Of a stretch of DNA of 64,000 nt, positions 1 to 7,904 are shown in pieces. Every line of letters begins with the position of its first letter. The stretch's first letter is position 1. The notes under the pieces were generated by a model. It did not search any database. It saw only the letters and a program-made list of their open reading frames with translations, and was not told the origin of the DNA. Made by a program: the position numbers and the translations under genes. This stretch comes from Erythrobacter sp. (GTDB lineage Bacteria; Pseudomonadota; Alphaproteobacteria; Sphingomonadales; Sphingomonadaceae): NCBI GenBank assembly GCA_027311945.1, contig DAICXZ010000009.1, positions 1 to 64,000 of the forward strand. The letters are read 5' to 3'.

Positions 1-58
1 CCTCAATGCGGAAGCTGTAGAACAGCGCCTCCTGCATCACCGTCCGCTCGCCCATCAT
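1..58 (-). pseudogene. IS1182-type transposase, N-terminal end only (cut by window edge)
   Basis: Read on the minus strand from the ATG pair at 58/55, the sequence encodes MMGERTVMQEALFYSFRIE. This matches the usual N-terminus of IS1182/IS5-like transposases as I recall them (MMGERTVMQEALFY). Only about 19 codons are inside the window, so I cannot tell whether the gene continues intact to the left. It shows the left part of the window is mobile-element-rich. Confidence 0.6.
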
Positions 59-357
59 CAGCAAATCTCCTGATTACGAAGAACACTGAATCAGCGGCTC
101 GCTCTCTTCGCAAGAGGAGTTTTTCAACAGAATAGGGCCGATAGCGGAAAGGCAGCTTTTATATCTTTGAGCGGATTATGCGGACAGCGACTGCTGACCG
201 AATCGCAAGCCGGTGCATTAGAGAATGGTCTGGAAAAACCCCTCTTGGCATAGACTTTTGCCGTCGTTGAAACGCCCCTGCAGGACAGCCAACACGGAGC
301 CGAGGGCCACAAACTAAATCGGTTTACTATTTAGCGCGCCTTTCCTACCATCCAGAG
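59..357. other. Intergenic region: IS end and leader of the hydrolase gene
   Basis: There is no convincing gene in these 299 bases. The first 60 to 80 bases, including the stretch around 120-140 (TTTTTCAACAGAATAGG), look like the terminal non-coding part of the transposon to the left. The last 50 bases form the leader of the hydrolase gene and contain the inverted repeat listed at 314-334. Confidence 0.4.
314..334. promoter_or_regulatory. Possible operator upstream of the hydrolase/thioesterase pair
   Basis: An inverted repeat with arms CTAAAT and ATTTAG separated by nine bases lies 24 bases before the hydrolase start codon. Its size and position fit a regulator binding site, but the arms are short and AT-rich, so chance is possible. 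No regulator gene is adjacent. Confidence 0.25.
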
Positions 358-1263
358 ATGGCGAGAGAAACCTTTACGATTGAGGGCGCAGGCGCGATTT
401 CTCTTACAGCCGAGGCTGAGGGGGATGCCTACGCCATACCCGTCCTTCTTGCGCACGGCGGCGGGCAGACACGGCGCGCGTGGAGAAGGGTGGTCAGCGA
501 GCTGGCTCAAGCCGGCTTTCGCGCAATCGCCTTCGACATGCGCGGTCACGGAGACAGCGATTGGTCGCCATGCGGAGCTTATGAAATGCGCGACTTCGCG
601 GCGGATCTGGTCGCTGCAGCGTCGCGCCTGGACCAGAAGCCAGCGCTGGTCGGCGCTTCACTGGGCGGGCTCGCTGGACTGATTGCCGCAGGGGAGCTTG
701 CTCCAGGTAGCTTTGCTTCACTCACATTGGTCGACATTGCCCCGCGCATGGCGCCCAGCGGTGTAATGCGCGTGGTTGGTTTCATGGAAGAGCATGTCGA
801 TAGCGGCTTCGCCTCACCAGAGGAGGCGGCCGACGTGATCGCTCGCTACATGCCGCATCGTCCCAGGCGGGGCGCGAGCGATGGTCTGAAAAGCTATCTG
901 AGGCAGAAGCCGGATGGGCGCTTCTATTGGCACTGGGACCCTGTGTTTATCCGTAATATAGTGTCAGCCAGACAAGGCGACCCAGACAGCCAAGAACGTC
1001 AATCGGCAATGCTCAGCCAAGCTGCGGCGAATCTCACGCTTCCGCTTCACCTCATCCGAGGCGCCTCTAGCGATCTTGTTTCCGAAGAGGCCGTATTGCA
1101 TCTGCGACAACTCGCCCCCCATGCAGAATACACCGATATTGCCGATGCCACGCACATGGTCGTGGGCGATGCGAACGATGCCTTTTCCGCCGCTATCGTC
1201 GACTTCCTACGGCGCCATCACTCATCCGATACGGCTCAGCCACAGGGGACGAGGGAGCTATGA
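358..1263 (+). CDS. Alpha/beta-hydrolase family protein
   Basis: This 301-residue protein has an alpha/beta-hydrolase layout. An HGGG oxyanion-hole motif lies near residue 33, and the nucleophile elbow GASLGG puts the catalytic serine at about residue 101. A likely acid is Asp239 (in GASSDLV) and the likely catalytic histidine is His266 (in DATHMV). No signal peptide is seen, so it should be cytosolic. The stop overlaps the start of the thioesterase by four bases (ATGA), implying co-translation and perhaps joint action on an acyl or ester substrate. The substrate cannot be read from sequence. Confidence 0.85.
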   Translation: MARETFTIEGAGAISLTAEAEGDAYAIPVLLAHGGGQTRRAWRRVVSELAQAGFRAIAFDMRGHGDSDWSPCGAYEMRDFAADLVAAASRLDQKPALVGASLGGLAGLIAAGELAPGSFASLTLVDIAPRMAPSGVMRVVGFMEEHVDSGFASPEEAADVIARYMPHRPRRGASDGLKSYLRQKPDGRFYWHWDPVFIRNIVSARQGDPDSQERQSAMLSQAAANLTLPLHLIRGASSDLVSEEAVLHLRQLAPHAEYTDIADATHMVVGDANDAFSAAIVDFLRRHHSSDTAQPQGTREL

Positions 1264-1754
1264 TCGATCGAGAGCGCTTGCAGGAAATGCTGAATATCGC
1301 GCCGTTTCATCGATGGCTTGGGCTGGAGATTGCAACATGCTCCGACCAGGGAATCGCGATCACCATGCCATGGCGCGAAGAGATCGTGTCGAACCCGATG
1401 ATTGGGTCGGCGCATGGAGGGGTCCTGGCTTCACTGGTCGACCTCACCGGGCTTTATACGCTGCTTGCCGGGGGCGTCGCGGCGAGAGCGACGGCCGATC
1501 TGCATGTCGATTACCACCGTCCTGCAACCTCAGGACCTCTCACTGCTCACGGACAGATCGTGAAGATCGGGCGACAGATTTCGGTGGCGGAAACCCGGGT
1601 TCTCGAGCCCGACGGCAAGTTGGTCGCCAGCGGCAGGGGCGCCTACTTCTCGTCAACCGGATCACTTGATCATCGCGGCGAGACTATTGATCTCGAACAG
1701 GCTCTTGCCACCCAAGGCCCAGCGACTTCTGCAGCGCGATCCACGCCAGCGTAA
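1260..1754 (+). CDS. PaaI-type hotdog-fold thioesterase
   Basis: This 164-residue protein resembles the PaaI/YbgC-like hotdog thioesterases. The signature is SAHGGVLASLVDLTG near residues 50-64, where the HGG turn and the following acidic residue form the usual active-site region, followed by the ATADLHVDYHRP strand. Such enzymes hydrolyse acyl-CoA thioesters in the cytosol. The ATG overlaps the stop of the hydrolase, so the two genes form a two-gene operon. Its 3' end overlaps by about 70 bases the 3' end of the convergent outer-membrane efflux gene. Confidence 0.85.
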   Translation: MIDRERLQEMLNIAPFHRWLGLEIATCSDQGIAITMPWREEIVSNPMIGSAHGGVLASLVDLTGLYTLLAGGVAARATADLHVDYHRPATSGPLTAHGQIVKIGRQISVAETRVLEPDGKLVASGRGAYFSSTGSLDHRGETIDLEQALATQGPATSAARSTPA

Positions 1755-3146
1755 GGGCGCCTTTTGCCCGGACGAGGTCTGCTGAGGCCTGCTGCTGTTC
1801 TCGCAGGGCCCGGTTGAGGTCAGCCTTCGAGATCGCTCCTGCGGCAAAACGTTGGCGGTTCAGATCGGCGGCGCTATCCGCCTGGCTCTTGATCTGCGCG
1901 CTGGCTGCCAGCGCGACGCGTTGTTGGCCAAATCGTGCCAGAGCGCGCTCGGCATCCTGTAGCGCCGCGAGGACGGTTTGACGATAGTTGGCGACAGCTT
2001 CGTCGCGGACCGCCCCGGCGCGATCGACCGACGCGTCGACCCTTCCAAAATCGAGGAAGTTCCATTCCAGGCGGGGTATCGCCAATGCCGAAAATTCGCC
2101 TACATCGAAGATATCGTCGGGGGAAGATCCGCCAAGGCCCAGAATCCCCATAAAGGACAGCTTCGGGAACCTTGCCGCTTCGGCCACCCCGATCCTGGCC
2201 GTTGCAGCGGCGAGAGTGCGCTCAGCCGCCCTGATGTCGGGCCGACGCGCGATCAGACTCGCCGGATCGCCGACAGTAACCTCATCCGGGGGCAAAGGGA
2301 TATCACGCGGCGTCGAAAGGTCTTCGTCCGTCGATCCCGGAATCCGCCCCGACAGGATCGCAAGCGCGTCTAGCAGGACGGCTGTATCGGCCTCCGCCTC
2401 GGCGAATTGGGATTTGAGCACCTCCAGCTCCGCGTTCGCATTGCCCACCGGGAACAGCGGCAGCGCGCCTTGCTGATACCGCTGATAAGTTAGGGCCAGG
2501 ACTTCTTCCTGCAGCTTGATCTGCGTCCGGTATTGGTCGGCGCGGAACTGGGCCTCCCGCAAGTTGACGTAGTTATTGGCAACTTCGGCGGTCAGCTGAA
2601 CCTTTGCGTCCTCCGCATTGGCGACCGTTGCCGCAGCCTGCGCTTTGCCGGCCTCGATACGCCTCCGGGAGCCGCCCGCGAACTCCAGCTCCCAGTTGGC
2701 ATTGAGACCAACATTGTAAAAGCTGAGGGCATCGTCGCTCCCGCCTCCGGATCGGGTTGCTGTGAGGATGGGGGTGCCCCCTCCTGAATTTCAAGGCCGG
2801 GAAGCTGGCCCTGAATAGTGGTGGCCTGGGTTCCGAGTGTCGGCATTCTGCCGGCCCGATCCTGCCTGACCGATGCCCGGGCCTGCGCGATGCGCGCCTG
2901 CGCTGCCTGGAGCGACGGATTTTCGGACAACGCAGTTTCGACCAGCCGGGTCAGTTCAGGATCGTCGAGCAGCACCCACCATTCGGCAAGGGCCGGGTCC
3001 ATGACGACCACATCCTCGCCAGCGCGGACAAACCGATGGCCCGTATCCGCCGACAATATTTCCGGAGGGCCTGCGTAGTCCGGCCCAGCCGTACAGCCAG
3101 CCAGCAAGGCGATGAGGAGAAGCGATGGTATCGAACGGCGCATCAT
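1684..3146 (-). pseudogene. NodT/OprM-type outer-membrane efflux lipoprotein, frameshifted
   Basis: The N-terminal part (start at 3146, MMRRSIPS) has a lipoprotein signal with lipobox LLAGC and a typical OMF N-terminal region ending with the PGLEIQEG segment. The C-terminal part (TolC-like repeats, RRPDIRAAERTLAAATARIG motif, ends at 1684) is in another frame. The two frames join near 2740-2743, in a G-rich stretch: removing one base there turns ...EAGSDDALSFYNVG... into ...EAGATMPS.... Restoring it gives a normal-length OMF of about 485 residues. It is the third gene of the leftward efflux operon, seven bases after the DHA2 gene. A sequencing error is the main alternative to a real frameshift. 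Confidence 0.8.
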
Positions 3147-3153
3147 ATAGGGC

Positions 3154-4725
3154 TCAGTGCATCGAAAGGGAGACATTTTTTGGAAGCGGCCTCAGGAAGA
3201 GGACCAGCGGAACCGTCGCGAGGGTCAGAATCCCCATAACCAGGAACACGTCATTGTAGGTCATTATGAACGCCTCGCGTTGGAGGGTGCGGCTCAGGAC
3301 GGCCATCGCCCCCTCCATGCCGCCGAAGTTTCGCGCCAGCCCGTCGAGATAGTCCTGTAGCGAAACGCTGTTCGCATTCAGGGTCTCTTCCATCCGCCGG
3401 CTATGATGCCAGATCCGCTGGTCTTGGAACGATGCCAGAGCCGAAAGAGCGAAAGAGCCACCGAGATTGCGCGCCGCGTTGAAAATTCCCGAGGCGTCGC
3501 CGGCATCCTCCTTGGCGACCGAAGCCACCGTCGCCTGATTCAGGAACATCATCGACAAGATCATGCCGACACCGCGCAAGAGCTGGCTCTCGGTAAAAAC
3601 GGCACCACCGGATTCTGCTGTAAGGCTGGTGCTGACAAAGCAGCTGACCGCCATCAGCAACATGCCGGCGCCGACGGCGATGCGAATGTCGATCTTCCGG
3701 ATCATCAAGGGAAGCACAGGCATCAACAGGAAGGCCGGGACGCCCATCCAGAAGATCACCAGCCCGGTCTGAAGCGCGTTATAATCAGAAATGATCGCGA
3801 GGAACTGCGGGATGACGTAGGTCGAACCATACATCACCATACCCAGGGCGAGCGCCATGATCGCGACGCTGGCGAACTGTCGATTGAACAAGAGCTGCAA
3901 CTTCAAGACTGGCTTGCGTGCCTTCACCTGTCCGTAGATCAGCGAGGCAAATCCGACGACTGTGATGATTGTGAGCCAGCGAATGAGAGAGGATTCAAAC
4001 CATTCCTCGCGGTGGCCCTCCTCAAGGACGACCGTAAGTCCGCCCAGCCCCAAGATGAGCCCGACAATGCCCGCCCAATCCGCGTCAGTGAGATAATCCC
4101 ACTTTGGCTTTTCGTGGGGCAAGCCAACGAACAGCAGGAGCAGCAGCAGGCCGCAGACCGGCACATTGACAAAGAAGGCATAGTGCCAGCTCAGATTCTC
4201 GGTCAGCCAACCCCCGATCAAAGGCCCCATCACGGGGCCGAGGATCACTGTCATGCCGAACAGGGCCATTCCGATGGGCTGCTGATGTGGCGGCAGCCTT
4301 TTGGCCACGATGGTCATTGCCGTCGGAATGAGCACGCCGCCCGTGAAGCCCTGACCCGTGCGGCCGATGATCATTGTCGTAAGGTCGGTTGCAATCCCGC
4401 ACAGCACCGAAAAGGCGGTGAACGCGCTGACCGCGATGATGAGGAGGGTTCGCAGACCGAACAGCCGTTCCAGCCAAGCGCTCAGCGGAATGACGACAAT
4501 CTCAGCAACGAGAAATGACGTAGCAATCCAGGTGCCTTCGGCGCCTGTGGCACCGATCTCGCCCTGAATGACGGGGAGTGCGGAATTGACGATTGATATG
4601 TCCAGCGTCGCGAGCATGGCGCCAAGCGCGCCCGCGGCCACAGCGACCCAGGCAGTAACGTCTGCGTTCTTTCGGCTCCCGGCCGGCCCGATCGAAGTGT
4701 CCTGCGCTGCCAGTATCTCGGTCAT
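3154..4725 (-). CDS. DHA2-family (EmrB/QacA-type) drug:proton antiporter
   Basis: This 523-residue membrane protein has the features of 14-helix DHA2 MFS transporters. LATLDISIVNSALP in helix 1 is the typical DHA2 motif D1, followed by a motif-A-like loop and the GPVMGPLIGGWLTENLSWHYAFFVNVP motif C region. It would work with the adjacent HlyD-type adaptor and the OMF to expel hydrophobic drugs or toxic acids. It overlaps the adaptor gene by four bases (ATGA). The substrate is unknown. Confidence 0.92.
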   Translation of the reverse strand: MTEILAAQDTSIGPAGSRKNADVTAWVAVAAGALGAMLATLDISIVNSALPVIQGEIGATGAEGTWIATSFLVAEIVVIPLSAWLERLFGLRTLLIIAVSAFTAFSVLCGIATDLTTMIIGRTGQGFTGGVLIPTAMTIVAKRLPPHQQPIGMALFGMTVILGPVMGPLIGGWLTENLSWHYAFFVNVPVCGLLLLLLFVGLPHEKPKWDYLTDADWAGIVGLILGLGGLTVVLEEGHREEWFESSLIRWLTIITVVGFASLIYGQVKARKPVLKLQLLFNRQFASVAIMALALGMVMYGSTYVIPQFLAIISDYNALQTGLVIFWMGVPAFLLMPVLPLMIRKIDIRIAVGAGMLLMAVSCFVSTSLTAESGGAVFTESQLLRGVGMILSMMFLNQATVASVAKEDAGDASGIFNAARNLGGSFALSALASFQDQRIWHHSRRMEETLNANSVSLQDYLDGLARNFGGMEGAMAVLSRTLQREAFIMTYNDVFLVMGILTLATVPLVLFLRPLPKNVSLSMH

Positions 4726-5849
4726 TGAGTCCGACTCGAGATCTCTTCCAATTCGCCGGCAGCATTCCGAGTGTCGACCGTAGCCACTACCGACATCCCG
4801 GGAACGAGCAGACGCCGCACTTCAGGGGGAGCATCGATAGCGATGCGGACGGGTATCCGTTGAACGATCTTGGTAAAGTTGCCGGTGGCATTTTCGGGGG
4901 GGAGGATGGAAAATTCCGCGCCCGTTCCCGGCGATATGCTGTCCACTCGTCCCGCGATCTCAAGGTCTGGCAGGGCGTCAACTTCGAGCCTGACGCTCTG
5001 GCCGGCCCGGATGAGGCCGACCTGCGTTTCTTTGAAGTTCGCGGTCACGTAGATCGCGCTCACCGGAACCACCGTCATCAAACGTTGACCCGGTTGCACG
5101 AACTGGCCCACCCTGACCGAGAGATCGCCGACGCGGCCGGCCTTGCTGGCGCGCAGCAAGGTCGATTCAACCGTAAGGTCGGCTGTTTCCAGCTGAGCGC
5201 GAGCAGCGTCCGCCTGCGCCTGGGTCTGGCTGATCTGCTCGAACAGGGTCCCCCGGCGAGCGGTCGCGGCAGCCACTGCCGCCTGCGCAGCGGCGAATTC
5301 GGCCCGCGCCTGCCGCGCCTGCGCCTCATACTGGTCTAGCTTTTCCCGCGGTTCGGCTCCTGTCGCGGCAAGGGGCCGATATCGCGCCACCTGGTCGTTC
5401 GCGAGGTCCAGTGCCGCGCTCGCGGCGGCGAGTTGGGCCCGCGCCTGGCGAATGGCTGCATCCTGTTCGGATACCTGAGAACGGATTGTGTCGGCACCGG
5501 CCAGGGTCGCAGCGATCTGTGCGCGCGCCTGCTGCGCTTGCGCCTGATAATCCCGCAGATCCAGTTGTACGAGGGCTCCGCCGCGAGCAACCTGCTCGTT
5601 CTCCCCCACGAAGACCTCTTCGACGTATCCCGCTACCTTGGAAGAGATAACGACGCTGTCGGCAGCGACATAGGCGTTATCGGTAGACTGAAAGTACTGT
5701 CCGTAGGTTACGTGCCGGTAGTACCACCAGATCCCGCCAAGCAGCACGGCAAGACCAACGATGATTAGCACGATGCGCAAGCTACGCCGCGATTGCGGTT
5801 TCGTTGGGGTTGTGCCCTCCTGCTCCGGTTGGTTGGAGGTATCGGTCAT
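4722..5849 (-). CDS. HlyD/EmrA-family periplasmic adaptor
   Basis: From the ATG at 5849 the protein is 375 residues. It has an N-terminal basic, proline-rich cytoplasmic tail, one membrane helix (IVLIIVGLAVLLGGIWWYY, about residues 24-42), a biotinyl-lipoyl half domain with TDNAYV, a long alanine-rich coiled-coil hairpin, and a C-terminal beta-barrel (VYVTANFKETQVG). The open frame extends upstream into the IS256 element, but the homology starts here and a GAAAGAG ribosome-binding site lies just upstream. It heads the emrAB-OMF-like operon. Its native promoter has been separated by the IS insertion at 5865. Confidence 0.92.
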   Translation of the reverse strand: MTDTSNQPEQEGTTPTKPQSRRSLRIVLIIVGLAVLLGGIWWYYRHVTYGQYFQSTDNAYVAADSVVISSKVAGYVEEVFVGENEQVARGGALVQLDLRDYQAQAQQARAQIAATLAGADTIRSQVSEQDAAIRQARAQLAAASAALDLANDQVARYRPLAATGAEPREKLDQYEAQARQARAEFAAAQAAVAAATARRGTLFEQISQTQAQADAARAQLETADLTVESTLLRASKAGRVGDLSVRVGQFVQPGQRLMTVVPVSAIYVTANFKETQVGLIRAGQSVRLEVDALPDLEIAGRVDSISPGTGAEFSILPPENATGNFTKIVQRIPVRIAIDAPPEVRRLLVPGMSVVATVDTRNAAGELEEISSRTQ

Positions 5850-5911
5850 CTGACTCTTTCGACAGCTAGCGTCCGCGCTCGTGGTGTAATTTCCGGTGTA
5901 GGCGATGGTGT

Positions 5912-5943
5912 ATTCCTGGGTGGGGCATGCCCCACCCAGGAAT
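5912..5943. repeat. 32-bp perfect palindrome inside the IS256 element
   Basis: The sequence from ATTCCTGGGTGGGGC to GCCCCACCCAGGAAT is perfectly self-complementary over 32 bases with no loop. It lies between the left terminal repeat and the transposase start (6022). As RNA it would form a very stable hairpin in any transcript reading in from outside, which could limit transposase expression. Confidence 0.85.
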
Positions 5944-6021
5944 GCGGCATCGCTGGTGGCCACCGGGCTCATCGTTATGGTGGAGTTTGCACACTTCAAC
6001 CGTGACGAAGAGGAGTTCCCG

Positions 6022-7239
6022 ATGACCGAGGACAGATTACTGATCGAAGAGCTGGCTGCGAAGGGCGGCCAACCGGATTTTTTGCGCACCATCGCCGAGA
6101 ACGTCCTGCAGCTGATCATGGAGGCCGACGTTGATGGCCTGATCGGCGCTGGGCGGCATGAACGGTCCGGTGACCGGGCCACCTGGCGCAACGGCTATCG
6201 AGACCGCTCGCTGGATACCCGGGTCGGCACGCTCAACCTCAAGATCCCCAAGCTGCGCGCCGGGTCCTACTTCCCCGGCTTCCTGGAACCCCGGAAGATG
6301 GTCGAGAAGGCGCTGGTCGCGGTGATCCAGGAGGCGTGGATCGGCGGCGTCAGCACCCGGCGGGTCGACGAACTGGTCCAGGCCATGGGCATGACCGGCA
6401 TCTCCAAGTCCACGGTCTCCAAGCTGTGCAAGGATATCGATGAGCGCGTCCATGCCTTCCTCAAACGCCCGCTGACCGGCGAATGGCCGTACCTCTGGCT
6501 CGATGCCACCTATCTCAAGGTGCGCGAGGGCGGGCGGATCATCAGCGTTGCCGCAATAATCGCCATGGCCGTCAATACCGAGGGCCGGCGCGAGATCGTC
6601 GGTCTGCATATCGGACCGTCCGAGGCCGAGGTCTTCTGGTCCGACTTCCTGAAAGACCTTGTCCGACGCGGCCTTACGGGCGTGAAGCTGGTCATCTCCG
6701 ATGCCCACGAGGGCCTCAAGGGTGCGATCACCCGCGTCATGGGCGCCACCTGGCAGCGTTGCCGCGTCCACTTCATGAGGAACGCGCTGTCCTATGTACC
6801 CAAGGGCCAGAACACTGTCGTCGCCGCCGCGATCCGCCAGGTCTTCCTGCAGCCCGATCAGAAAAGCGCAACGCAGGTCTGGCGACAGGTCGCCGACCAG
6901 TTGCGCACCCGTTGGCCCAAGCTCGGCGCCTGCATGGACGAGGCCGAAACCGACGTGCTCGCCTACACCGGCTTCCCCACCCAGCACCGCACGAAGTTAC
7001 ACTCGACCAATCCGCTCGAGCGGCTGAACAAGGAGGTCAAGCGACGCGCCGACGTCGTGGGTATCTTCCCCAACGAAGACAGCATCGTGCGCCTCGTCGG
7101 CGCCGTGCTCCTCGAACAGAACGACGAGTGGCAGCTCCAGCACCGTTACATGCAGATCGAAGGCATGGCCGAACTCAACCAAACCATCATGATCGAGGAG
7201 GAAAATCAGCCCCTACACATCACCGCCAAAGCCGCCTGA
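6022..7239 (+). CDS. IS256-family (Mutator-type) DDE transposase
   Basis: The protein is 405 residues from the ATG at 6022 (MTEDRLLIEEL), a normal length for the family. The open frame extends upstream through the palindrome but without homology. Catalytic residues are visible: the first Asp in WLDATYLKV, the second in VISDAHEGLKGA, and the Glu in STNPLERLNKEVKRR. The CRVHFMRN block between the second Asp and the Glu is also typical. Transposition is cut-and-paste or via a circular intermediate in this family. The gene looks intact. Confidence 0.95.
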   Translation: MTEDRLLIEELAAKGGQPDFLRTIAENVLQLIMEADVDGLIGAGRHERSGDRATWRNGYRDRSLDTRVGTLNLKIPKLRAGSYFPGFLEPRKMVEKALVAVIQEAWIGGVSTRRVDELVQAMGMTGISKSTVSKLCKDIDERVHAFLKRPLTGEWPYLWLDATYLKVREGGRIISVAAIIAMAVNTEGRREIVGLHIGPSEAEVFWSDFLKDLVRRGLTGVKLVISDAHEGLKGAITRVMGATWQRCRVHFMRNALSYVPKGQNTVVAAAIRQVFLQPDQKSATQVWRQVADQLRTRWPKLGACMDEAETDVLAYTGFPTQHRTKLHSTNPLERLNKEVKRRADVVGIFPNEDSIVRLVGAVLLEQNDEWQLQHRYMQIEGMAELNQTIMIEEENQPLHITAKAA

Positions 7240-7408
7240 CGATGACCCAAGGCCACCGACCAAATTACACCACGTTGACGGACGCGACCCTTTCGACAGC
7301 TTCAGTAAAATGTGAACCCGACTTGCGCCTTATAAGCCGTGAGACAGATAGTAAGGGCATTTAGCAGTTTGCATTTGGTCATCCGAGGCTATCCGACTAC
7401 ACAGCGCT

Positions 7409-7900
7409 ATGGATGAAAAACCAGATACCATGTCACGGTCTCAGCGTCGGCAGAAGGTCATCACCGATGATGACCGCATTCTCTATCTTATGGACGAGAT
7501 CAGTCGCGGCGCGCGCAGAGTGTACGATTCGAGGGTCGCCAGGATCGGTCTCAATCAGACACAGTGGAGGATCATCGGACAACTTCTTCGCGATCCTGCC
7601 CTTACGCAGGCTGAAATCGCCAAGAAACTGGAACTGGAATCGGCGACCATCGGCCAGGCGGTTGCAGGTCTTTGCGCTCGCGGGCTGATGAAAAGGCTTC
7701 GAGCTGAGACGGATCGGCGAGCGTGGCAGCTCATCCTCACGGAGCAGCTAGATGATATGCTGCCCGAACTGAGAGGCTCCGCGGATAGGCTTCATAATCT
7801 GCTTTGGCGCGACATTGCCGCCGACGAGAAGCAAACGTTGCAGCAGATTCTTGCAAGGGTATCGGAAAATCTGGACCAATTCCGGGCCGAGGCTGAGTAA
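7409..7900 (+). CDS. MarR-family transcriptional regulator
   Basis: The protein is 163 residues. A winged helix-turn-helix spans about residues 50-115 (LNQTQWRIIGQLL, LTQAEIAKKLELESATIGQAVAGL, GLMKRLRAETDRRAWQLILT), which is the MarR pattern. A second in-frame ATG at 7430 is possible. Without the IS256 element it would be divergent from, and about 140 bases from, the EmrA-like adaptor gene, the normal arrangement for a MarR repressor of an efflux operon. It is followed after four bases by the ABC1 kinase gene, so the two are probably co-transcribed. Confidence 0.9.
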   Translation: MDEKPDTMSRSQRRQKVITDDDRILYLMDEISRGARRVYDSRVARIGLNQTQWRIIGQLLRDPALTQAEIAKKLELESATIGQAVAGLCARGLMKRLRAETDRRAWQLILTEQLDDMLPELRGSADRLHNLLWRDIAADEKQTLQQILARVSENLDQFRAEAE

Positions 7901-7904
7901 TATC

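Larger units (their letters stand above)
5865..7289 (+). mobile_element. IS256-family insertion sequence, apparently complete
   Basis: The element carries a full transposase gene and imperfect terminal inverted repeats. The left end has GCGTCCG followed by CGTGGTGTAATTT, and the right end has the same blocks in reverse complement. It is flanked by CTTTCGACA at 5856-5864 and 7290-7298, a nine-base direct repeat that fits the 8-9 base target duplication of IS256 elements. Three more matching bases follow, so the boundary is uncertain by up to three bases. It sits between the adaptor gene and the divergent marR gene, 15 bases from the adaptor's start codon. Confidence 0.85.

Noticed and set aside
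5856-5867. A 12-base target duplication of the IS256 element
   Set aside because: Twelve bases match, but the family duplicates 8-9. The last three (GCT) align with the terminal repeat, so nine bases plus a chance match is preferred.
4722-6191. A 489-residue adaptor protein starting inside the IS256 element
   Set aside because: The extra 114 residues are antisense to the transposase and contain no adaptor homology. The start at 5849 has a ribosome-binding site.
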